DNA of 5,310 nt, taken from Gammaproteobacteria bacterium. GTDB taxonomy: Bacteria; Pseudomonadota; Gammaproteobacteria; UBA11654. Below, piece by piece: positions 1-5,310 of this stretch. The DNA is taken from positions 1 to 5,310 of the forward strand of contig JABHDX010000127.1 in assembly GCA_018672815.1 (NCBI GenBank), in the 5' to 3' direction. The notes under the pieces are model-generated. The model was not told the DNA's origin. It did no database searches and saw nothing but the letters and a program-made list of their open reading frames with translations. How positions within the stretch are numbered: position 1 is the first letter of the stretch; every line of letters starts with the position of its first letter. A program made the translations under genes and the position numbers.

Positions 1-123
1 AAATAATATTTTTATCTTTTAAATCAATGGGATATAAAGTTAATACATAAATTATGTTGTTCTTTACCAACAATTAACTGTTTAGATCCTCTATTTTAAT
101 CTTATTACTATGGCTATTTATAC

Positions 124-149
124 TTGTAATATGATCTCTTTCCTATAGT
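124..149 (+). promoter_or_regulatory. Weak candidate promoter for the receptor gene
   Basis: TATAGT at 144-149 matches the sigma-70 -10 consensus at five of six bases. TTGTAA at 124-129 matches the -35 consensus at four of six. The spacer is only 14 bases, shorter than the preferred 16-18, so this is a tentative call. In such AT-rich DNA, -10-like hexamers occur often by chance. Another possible -35-like element, TTGAGG at 169-174, has only a poor -10 partner about 17 bases downstream. Confidence 0.2.
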
Positions 150-241
150 ATTTTCATATAAAAGAGGATTGAGGGTTATCAAAAAACGAATTAATCTTCT
201 TTCTATATATATTTAAATATATTTATTAATTATTTTTAACT

Positions 242-246
242 AGGGG
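242..246 (+). promoter_or_regulatory. Ribosome binding site of the receptor gene
   Basis: AGGGG lies 8 bases before the ATG at 255. This is good Shine-Dalgarno spacing. It supports that start codon, which is also the one that puts a proper signal peptide at the N-terminus. Confidence 0.65.
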
Positions 247-254
247 TTAAAATT

Positions 255-2648
255 ATGTCGACTTTAACAAGTACTCAAAAAATAACGAGCGTTGCTGCTG
301 CAGTTACAACTGCCTTAGCAGGTTATACAACATCACAAGCTCAATTAGAAGAAATTGTTGTTACCGCAACTAAGAGAGCTGAAAGCCTTCAAGATATTGC
401 CGGTAGCGTGCAAGCTATTACTGAAGCAGACCTAAGAAAAGCACAAGTAGTAGGAATGGAAGATTACGCAAAGCTTATACCAAGCATGAGTTATGTAAAT
501 TACTTACCAGGTACTGGTAAAGTTTACTTCCGTGGTATTGCTGATGATAACGGTACCTTTATCTCTGAAGAATCCGTTGCATTATATATTGATGAACAAC
601 CAGTGACGCAATCTGGTATGGCTGTTGATGTAAGAATGATTGATATCGAAAGAGTCGAGGCACTTGCTGGACCCCAAGGAAGCTTATATGGATCTAGTGC
701 TCAATCAGGAACACTCAGAATTATAACCAATAAACCTGATACCAGTGAATTTGCTGCTAGTGTTGATTTAACCCTTAGAGCGTCTGCAACTTCCCCTAGA
801 AATGAAGACAGCTGGGATATCAGTGGAATGGTTAATGTTCCTATATCTGACAACTTTGCAATTAGAGCAGTTGGCTTTACGGCTGAAGATGGAGGATTTG
901 TAGATGTCATTGAGGGAACTAGTGCTAGATTTGGACTCAATAAAAATACAGATTTTAATCCTGCAGCTGTAAGAGAAGATGTTAATACCTTTAAATCAAC
1001 AGGCGGAAGATTGTTTGCTAAATGGGAACAAGATGACGGCTATGTTATGGCAGGTATTGCCACTCAAAGTAATTCAGCTGATGGCTATAACTATTTTGAT
1101 CCGACAATTGGAGACCTTCAGCGAATCTCTTTTTATGATGAACCAAGAGATGATGATTGGACTCAACTCTCATTAACGATAGAGAAAGATCTAGGTTTTG
1201 CAAAATTAATTTCTGCAACCTCTTACTTCGATAGAGATGTATTTTATGTCAATGATCGATCTACCTATTCGATGTATTTTGGAACATTTTGTTACTACTA
1301 TAACGGTTATGCATCATCTAGTAGATATTGCTTTCAACCAGTAGGAACATCTTATGCTTACAATGATGTGCCAGGATTTAATACCTTAGTTCAGTGGAAC
1401 TCATCCAAAACACAAGAATTTAGATTATCTAATCAAACAGACGATTTAGATTGGCTTGTTGGATTGTTTTATCAAGAACGTGAAGAAGGATGGGATTTTG
1501 AAACTCAAACCGTTGGTTATCGTGATTCTGCAGGTTATGCAAGTCAAGTGGCATCAGTTGCTGCTTACCTTCCTGATAGATTGCCAATCGCACCAACTGA
1601 TGTTTGGTGGGCCTCATACGATAGAACCAACTGGGAAACCATGGCTATTTTTGGCGAAGTGAACTATCGATTTGATGAGAATTGGGAATTAACTGTTGGT
1701 GGTCGTTACTTTGATCGTGAAGCTGATAAGGTATATTGGGTTGAGAATCCAAAAGGTGCTCTAACAGCTGATGGTTATTTACCTAAGAATAAACGTGATA
1801 ATGAGAGCCAAAGTGATTTCGTACCAAAGGTTAGCATTAAGTATAATGTCAATGATGACACTATGGTTTATGCACTGTATTCAGAAGGATATCGACCTGG
1901 TGGTGTAAATCGTGGACGTTCAAGTGCGCCAGTTTATCCCGATAGCTATGAATCTGATTTCTTAATGAATTGGGAATTTGGTGCAAAAACAACTCTAGCT
2001 GATGGTCGAGTAAGATTGAACCTTACCTACTTCACAATGGATTGGGAAGATTACCAAATTGAGCTAGTCGACCCAAGTAACCGACCTTGTGGAGCTGATA
2101 ATGCCTACCCTGCTCCTCAATGTGGCCAGCCTTGGCAAAAAGTGGTAGCAAATTTGGGTAATGCTGGATCTGATGGACTGCAATTAGAACTACTTGCAGC
2201 AATAGGAGAAGGCACAGAACTAGGCTTTAACTCACAATGGGTAACTGCAGAAACTGAAACCGCTTTAGCAGATGGATCAGCTCCTGCTGGATCAAGACTG
2301 CCTCAGGTTCCAGAATTTAAAGGAAGCCTATGGATTGATAAAACTGTATCTACAAACGCATTCGGTGGAAACGAAGCATATATGAGAGCTTCTGCCTCAT
2401 ACACTGGTGATACGGTAAGTGCAGTGCAACCTGGATCTCAGTTCATGCAAAGCTCCTACACCATTATGGATGCAAAAGTTGGTGTCATGGGTGATGATTG
2501 GGAACTAGACTTCTTTATCAATAACATTACGGATGAAAGAGCAGAAATTGCTGTCAATGACTGGTTCTTTGATTTCTTCTTCGGAAGAGGAAGACAATAC
2601 ACCAATCGTCCAAGAGAAATTGGTATAAGATACACCAAACGCTGGTAA
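255..2648 (+). CDS. TonB-dependent outer-membrane receptor
   Basis: An outer-membrane beta-barrel receptor that would import a scarce substrate (siderophore, vitamin or organic ligand) using TonB-ExbBD energy. Residues 1-29 look like a Sec signal peptide: a Lys-bearing N-terminus, an Ala/Val/Thr core, and a probable cut after S-Q-A. The TonB box EEIVVTATKR is at about 32-41. The plug domain runs to about 160 and includes the conserved RVEALAGPQGSLYGSSAQSG stretch (133-152). The barrel follows, with typical segments such as VGGRYFD (481-487), YALYSEGYRPGG (539-550) and NITDERAE near 757-764, and it ends in an aromatic residue (W797) as barrel proteins do. The length of 797 is normal, and there is no N-terminal signalling (STN) domain. 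The only four cysteines form two close pairs, C346/C359 and C612/C623, probably disulfides in surface loops. It is followed by a strong terminator, so it is probably transcribed on its own. The substrate is unknown; the neighbouring decarboxylase makes an organic acid as plausible as iron. Confidence 0.95.
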   Translation: MSTLTSTQKITSVAAAVTTALAGYTTSQAQLEEIVVTATKRAESLQDIAGSVQAITEADLRKAQVVGMEDYAKLIPSMSYVNYLPGTGKVYFRGIADDNGTFISEESVALYIDEQPVTQSGMAVDVRMIDIERVEALAGPQGSLYGSSAQSGTLRIITNKPDTSEFAASVDLTLRASATSPRNEDSWDISGMVNVPISDNFAIRAVGFTAEDGGFVDVIEGTSARFGLNKNTDFNPAAVREDVNTFKSTGGRLFAKWEQDDGYVMAGIATQSNSADGYNYFDPTIGDLQRISFYDEPRDDDWTQLSLTIEKDLGFAKLISATSYFDRDVFYVNDRSTYSMYFGTFCYYYNGYASSSRYCFQPVGTSYAYNDVPGFNTLVQWNSSKTQEFRLSNQTDDLDWLVGLFYQEREEGWDFETQTVGYRDSAGYASQVASVAAYLPDRLPIAPTDVWWASYDRTNWETMAIFGEVNYRFDENWELTVGGRYFDREADKVYWVENPKGALTADGYLPKNKRDNESQSDFVPKVSIKYNVNDDTMVYALYSEGYRPGGVNRGRSSAPVYPDSYESDFLMNWEFGAKTTLADGRVRLNLTYFTMDWEDYQIELVDPSNRPCGADNAYPAPQCGQPWQKVVANLGNAGSDGLQLELLAAIGEGTELGFNSQWVTAETETALADGSAPAGSRLPQVPEFKGSLWIDKTVSTNAFGGNEAYMRASASYTGDTVSAVQPGSQFMQSSYTIMDAKVGVMGDDWELDFFINNITDERAEIAVNDWFFDFFFGRGRQYTNRPREIGIRYTKRW

Positions 2649-2663
2649 GTCTTAGAAACTAGT

Positions 2664-2697
2664 AAAGACCTCAGTATTTTTTACTGAGGTCTTTTTT
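2664..2697 (+). terminator. Rho-independent terminator after the receptor gene
   Basis: A perfect 13-bp inverted repeat (AAAGACCTCAGTA at 2664-2676, TACTGAGGTCTTT at 2682-2694) encloses a 5-base T loop and runs into a T tract at 2692-2697. It starts 15 bases after the receptor stop codon. It should end receptor transcription and separate it from the decarboxylase gene downstream. Confidence 0.93.
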
Positions 2698-2698
2698 G

Positions 2699-2726
2699 TT
2701 TCTAATAGCTAGTGACAATGGATAAT
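2699..2726 (+). promoter_or_regulatory. Candidate promoter for the decarboxylase-propeller pair
   Basis: The terminator implies a fresh promoter before 2757. GATAAT at 2721-2726 matches the -10 consensus at five of six bases and would give a leader of roughly 25 bases. The corresponding -35 region (about 2699-2704) is poor. An alternative is GTGACA at 2712-2717 (five of six to TTGACA) with CATAAA at 2737-2742, but its 19-base spacer is long. The location is inferred; neither option is strong. Confidence 0.3.
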
Positions 2727-2756
2727 CACTTAATTTCATAAAGAGATGAAAAGAAG

Positions 2757-4238
2757 ATGACAAACAAAGATTTAAAAGAGAACAGTACTAATGTCACTGG
2801 TCCTTATGACTCTCTTAGAGATTATATGGAAGCTATTGAAAGCCATGGAAACGTTATAAGAATAAAAGAAATTGATCAGGATGCCTATGAGTTAACTGGT
2901 TTTATGTATAAATTGCTTGATAAACATGGTTGGCTTGGTGCGCCAACTGTCATAGTAGAGAAAGTAAAAATTTCAGGTGAATGGGTTGATGGACCAATCA
3001 TCATTAATCAATATGGTATGGCTGGACATGAAGCTATGGCTATAGGAGTGCCTCTTGATGAGATTGAAGAGGGAGAACATATTCTTAATTATAAGAGAGC
3101 GCTTAATAAAATGATGGAAATGGGAGATATAACTCCTATTCAAACAACAGAAATTGATAAGCAAGATGCTCCTAGTAAAGATGTCATCCTCAAAGAAGAT
3201 GAAATTGATATTTTGAAATTCCCATTTATTCAAACCAATCCTGGTGATAATGGAAGATTCATTAATACTGGCAATCTCATTACGGTTGACCCAGATCAAG
3301 GTAGAAATGTTGGCACCTATAGAATGCAAATTAAGGGACCAAGAAAAATTGGTATTAGTCCAGAAAAGAATCAAGATGGCTGGAAATCCCTGATGAATAG
3401 TGGAAAAGACGTAGCACAAGCGGTTGTCGTTTTAGGTACTGACCCAATTGTTTTTGCAATGAGCAGTTCAAAAACTGCAAGAACAGGACAAGATGAACTT
3501 GAAATAGCTGGAGGATTCAAAGGACAATCAGTTGAAGTAGTGAAATGTGAAAATAGCGACATTCGAGTACCTGCAAATGTAGAAATGATTATTGAGGGTG
3601 AAATTCCACTCAATGATTTCGAGCCAGAGGGTCCTTTCGGAGAAATGTATGGTTATATGGGAAAGCCACACGAAGAAACGTTCTATATGAATATTAAAAC
3701 CATAACACATCGGGTTAATCCGATGTTTGTTAATCAATTCACAGGGGTTACCAGAGGTTATGTGACCTCGCCTGGAGAAGCAGCCTCGATTCGAGGTTTT
3801 TCTAAATTTATGCCTGAACTGACAGGGTTTCATATTCCTATTGATCATGTTGGATATCTTTTTCTAAGCATGAAGAAAACAAAACCAAATCAAGGAATAG
3901 AGCTTGCTGAAAAATTCAATTTCTTACCTCTAGGAAAAATTGTTATTGTTGTTGATGAAGATGTAGATATTCACGATACCAAGGAGGTTTTTAGAACTGT
4001 TGGAGCCAGATGGCAACCTCATCCAGGAGCTAAAATTATTGAAGATACCGCCGGATTCTTTTTAGACCCCAGTGCAGTCATAAGAGGAAGATCATCTAGG
4101 ATACTTATCGATGCAACAAGACAATTACCAGAAGAAAATGGTCCATCCCCCTACCCGAAATTAAATAGAGAACTTCTGGTTGAACATGCTCCAGAAATTT
4201 TTGACTTGGTTGAAGAAAAATGGGGTCATTTATTATAA
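2757..4238 (+). CDS. UbiD-family prenylated-FMN-dependent decarboxylase
   Basis: Members of this family reversibly (de)carboxylate aromatic or alpha,beta-unsaturated acids in the cytoplasm using prenylated FMN made by a UbiX partner. No UbiX gene lies in the window. Family hallmarks are visible: an N-terminal YDSLRDYMEAIESHGNVIRI block (17-36), N184 and R189 in the NVGTYRMQ segment, E247 in DELEIAGGFKG, and the EGPFGEMYGY motif (291-300) supplying E291 and E296. R189, E291 and E296 correspond to the Arg-Glu-Glu catalytic set of fungal Fdc1; N184 and E247 correspond to cofactor metal ligands. The third ligand, usually His, seems absent: the equivalent stretch reads SPEKNQDGW (201-209). Length 493 is normal. 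The ATG at 2757 is the first possible start, because an in-frame TAA lies at 2739-2741; AAAGAG (2740-2745) is a modest ribosome site. It is followed after 13 bases by the propeller gene, a likely operon. It resembles the broad UbiD superfamily rather than clearly ubiquinone-pathway UbiD, so no symbol is given. Confidence 0.93.
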   Translation: MTNKDLKENSTNVTGPYDSLRDYMEAIESHGNVIRIKEIDQDAYELTGFMYKLLDKHGWLGAPTVIVEKVKISGEWVDGPIIINQYGMAGHEAMAIGVPLDEIEEGEHILNYKRALNKMMEMGDITPIQTTEIDKQDAPSKDVILKEDEIDILKFPFIQTNPGDNGRFINTGNLITVDPDQGRNVGTYRMQIKGPRKIGISPEKNQDGWKSLMNSGKDVAQAVVVLGTDPIVFAMSSSKTARTGQDELEIAGGFKGQSVEVVKCENSDIRVPANVEMIIEGEIPLNDFEPEGPFGEMYGYMGKPHEETFYMNIKTITHRVNPMFVNQFTGVTRGYVTSPGEAASIRGFSKFMPELTGFHIPIDHVGYLFLSMKKTKPNQGIELAEKFNFLPLGKIVIVVDEDVDIHDTKEVFRTVGARWQPHPGAKIIEDTAGFFLDPSAVIRGRSSRILIDATRQLPEENGPSPYPKLNRELLVEHAPEIFDLVEEKWGHLL

Positions 4239-4239
4239 T

Positions 4240-4245
4240 AAGGAG
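4240..4245 (+). promoter_or_regulatory. Strong ribosome binding site that fixes the propeller start
   Basis: AAGGAG lies 6 bases before the ATG at 4252 and just after the decarboxylase stop codon (4236-4238). It favours 4252 over the in-frame ATG at 4180. That earlier start would lie inside the decarboxylase gene and add 24 residues with no family resemblance. Confidence 0.85.
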
Positions 4246-4251
4246 ATTAAT

Positions 4252-5214
4252 ATGTCCAATGAATCTGATATAAAAGCTTTTGAGAGTGGAGACGTTCTAG
4301 TAGCTGCAACTGTATTGAATAATGCTGATGATGATCATGCTGGGGATGGGCGAGTTATGCAGTTTGATAGTGAACTTAACTTAAAGGGAACACTTTGGAC
4401 TGAAAATACTACTCACTTAGTAGGAGGTCTAAAGTTTGACCAGGATAATAACCTTTGGGCTTTTGACAGTCAAAATTACTCGGTATTAAAAATATCTCCT
4501 AAAGGCGAACAAATCAATCAAATTGATTTTGGGGAACGTTCTTTCTCCAATGCCTGTTTTAGTAGCAGTGGCGATATCTTCCTTGGAGAACATCTTGTTG
4601 GTGATGAATCCAATAATAAAGCACTTGAAGGGCCAAGAAAATTAAAAACAGTTCTACCGTTTATGCCTGATACAAAAAGATATGGTGATGGTAATTTATA
4701 TAAATTCTCATCCGATGGTGAACTAAAAGACACTTATGAGACTCTAACGCATGGAGGTATGCCTGGTTTTCTTGGTGTCACAGCATCCTCTATGGGACCT
4801 GATCAATCTAAAATTGTCTATATTTCAGAACTAGGCAATCGTATTTTTCAATACGATGTGATTAAGAATGAACAAGCCGATGACTTGATTACCTACGCAC
4901 CGGAAAGTGGCGACTTAGTCATTGCTATAACGCATAGTACAAATGGAGATTTCTATTCAATAAAAGCTAACTTTCGTGCTGGTTTCAGTCTGTGTAAGCA
5001 CGATTCCTCTTCTGGTAATATTTTAGAACAATTCGAATTACCCGGACCCGGTTGGGCATCCTTATGCATAGCTATGGATGGAGAAAGTGCTTATATAGGT
5101 AACTTCTTCAATGGGACAATGGGAAGATTTAACTTAACTAATGGTGAGATGATTGCAAGCGCTGAAACCAATGTAGAAAGGTCCTTAGCCGGTATCGCTC
5201 AATTCATTGGTTGA
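4252..5214 (+). CDS. Cytoplasmic beta-propeller protein, SMP-30/NHL-like
   Basis: A 320-residue protein built from repeated propeller-type blades. Recurrent units pair a hydrophobic strand ending in an N/D-G-D/N-x-(aromatic or hydrophobic) turn with a following strand. Examples are LKFDQDNNLWAFD (60-72), CFSSSGDIFLGE (102-113), THSTNGDFYSIK (227-238) and IAMDGESAYIGNF (273-285). Between them are strands such as GNLYKFSSDGEL (147-158) and NRIFQYDV (196-203). About five or six blades can be counted. This pattern fits the SMP-30/gluconolactonase/NHL superfamily, whose members include metal-dependent lactonases and non-catalytic binding proteins. An acidic loop (DDDHAGDG, 26-33) could bind a metal, but I cannot assign catalytic residues. 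There is no signal peptide or membrane segment, so it should be cytoplasmic like the decarboxylase encoded 13 bases upstream, with which it is probably co-transcribed. It may process or bind the same substrate or product; the exact role is unknown. The start at 4252 is chosen for its strong Shine-Dalgarno sequence. Confidence 0.82.
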   Translation: MSNESDIKAFESGDVLVAATVLNNADDDHAGDGRVMQFDSELNLKGTLWTENTTHLVGGLKFDQDNNLWAFDSQNYSVLKISPKGEQINQIDFGERSFSNACFSSSGDIFLGEHLVGDESNNKALEGPRKLKTVLPFMPDTKRYGDGNLYKFSSDGELKDTYETLTHGGMPGFLGVTASSMGPDQSKIVYISELGNRIFQYDVIKNEQADDLITYAPESGDLVIAITHSTNGDFYSIKANFRAGFSLCKHDSSSGNILEQFELPGPGWASLCIAMDGESAYIGNFFNGTMGRFNLTNGEMIASAETNVERSLAGIAQFIG

Positions 5215-5216
5215 CT

Positions 5217-5310
5217 CTACCAAGGCACTGTTTTGCCATTATAGTTCAGATAAGCTCCAGTATTTTCTACTGTAATGGAGTCAATATTCCTAATCATATC
5301 GGATACCGCT
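5217..5310 (-). CDS. C-terminal end of a probable short-chain dehydrogenase/reductase (partial)
   Basis: Read on the minus strand, an open frame enters from the window edge (first full codon at 5309-5307) and ends at a TAG (5219-5217) after 30 residues. The tail has the form T-V-E-N-T-G-A-Y-L-N-Y-N-G-K-T-V-P-W-stop. A threonine or serine plus glycine, then an aromatic, a hydrophobic and a [DN]G turn ending in PW, is a common C-terminus of NAD(P)-dependent short-chain dehydrogenases/reductases. The Rossmann and catalytic (YxxxK) regions lie outside the window, so the substrate cannot be judged. The gene converges on the propeller gene with only two bases between stop codons. It may belong to the same catabolic locus, but that is inference. 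Confidence 0.65.
   Translation of the reverse strand, partial: AVSDMIRNIDSITVENTGAYLNYNGKTVPW

Larger units (their letters stand above)
1..254. other. AT-rich non-coding leader upstream of the receptor gene
   Basis: No credible gene is visible on either strand in these 254 bases. The stretch is much richer in A and T than the coding DNA that follows, with long A/T-only runs near 201-238. The only plus-strand ATG-led frames are 7 to 12 codons long (starts at 27, 54 and 110) and lack Shine-Dalgarno sequences. It probably carries the promoter and 5' untranslated region of the TonB-dependent receptor. I found no convincing riboswitch fold, tRNA or strong operator palindrome. Confidence 0.6.

Noticed and set aside
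1..70. Minus-strand frame open to the left edge
   Set aside because: It has only TTG as a possible start, a very A/T-rich low-complexity translation and no ribosome site, so there is no basis to call a gene.
57..169. Short inverted repeats in the leader (TTGTT/AACAA at 57-73; ATCCTCT at 86-92 with AGAGGAT at 163-169)
   Set aside because: Arms of 5 and 7 bp, the latter 70 bases apart, are expected by chance in this AT-rich sequence. I see no support for an operator or RNA structure.
2746..2760. Four-codon frame (M-K-R-R-stop) whose stop overlaps the decarboxylase start as ATGA
   Set aside because: It could in principle couple translation, but it has no Shine-Dalgarno sequence of its own and is short enough to be chance in an A/G-rich stretch.
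2973..3419. 148-codon open frame on the minus strand inside the decarboxylase gene
   Set aside because: It is fully antisense to a clearly conserved gene, its translation shows no recognisable domain, and a ribosome site is not evident. It is a by-product of the codon use of the real gene.
3371..3848. Two further minus-strand frames (80 and 106 codons) in the decarboxylase gene
   Set aside because: They overlap each other and the conserved coding strand, and their translations look non-protein-like.
4180..4251. Upstream in-frame start giving a 344-residue propeller protein
   Set aside because: The extra 24 residues lie mainly inside the decarboxylase gene, lack a good ribosome site and add nothing recognisable. 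The ATG at 4252 has AAGGAG at ideal distance.
5224..5237. GGCA / TGCC inverted repeat near the convergent stops
   Set aside because: It is only four base pairs, has a 6-base loop and no T run; too weak for a terminator.
5255..5280. Imperfect hairpin (CAGTA / TACTG with flanking CTC / GAG), partly resembling the core of the terminator at 2664-2697
   Set aside because: The stem is short and bulged, lies within the minus-strand coding frame and has no T tract on either side. The shared CAGTA-T-rich-TACTG core is probably coincidence.

Overview
The window looks like a piece of chromosome from an AT-rich Gram-negative bacterium. A full-length TonB-dependent outer-membrane receptor requires an outer membrane, and its N-terminal style (signal peptide followed by a LEEIVVTATKR-type TonB box) is typical of Proteobacteria. 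The low GC content, A/T-rich third codon positions and short intergenic gaps would fit a streamlined marine gammaproteobacterium such as the SAR86 clade. That placement is inference; there is no rRNA or other marker gene here.

Layout: 1-254 is a very AT-rich non-coding leader. 255-2648 (+) is a 797-residue TonB-dependent receptor. 2649-2756 is an intergenic gap holding a perfect 13-bp hairpin terminator and a weak candidate promoter. 2757-4238 (+) is a 493-residue UbiD-family (prenylated-FMN) decarboxylase. Thirteen bases later, 4252-5214 (+) encodes a 320-residue cytoplasmic beta-propeller of the SMP-30/NHL type, behind a strong Shine-Dalgarno sequence. Two bases after its stop codon, the convergent minus-strand gene at 5217-5310 ends. 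Only its last 30 residues are present, and they resemble the C-terminus of a short-chain dehydrogenase/reductase.

Taken together, the genes suggest a small catabolic locus. The receptor would import a scarce substrate across the outer membrane. The UbiD enzyme would remove (or add) a carboxyl group on an aromatic or alpha,beta-unsaturated acid. The propeller protein would act with it, perhaps as a lactonase-like hydrolase or an accessory protein, and the neighbouring SDR could oxidise or reduce an intermediate. The substrate cannot be read from the sequence. No mobile element, CRISPR array, tRNA or rRNA was seen. The most notable details are the apparent absence of the metal-ligand histidine in the UbiD protein, and the pairing of UbiD with a signal-less propeller protein.
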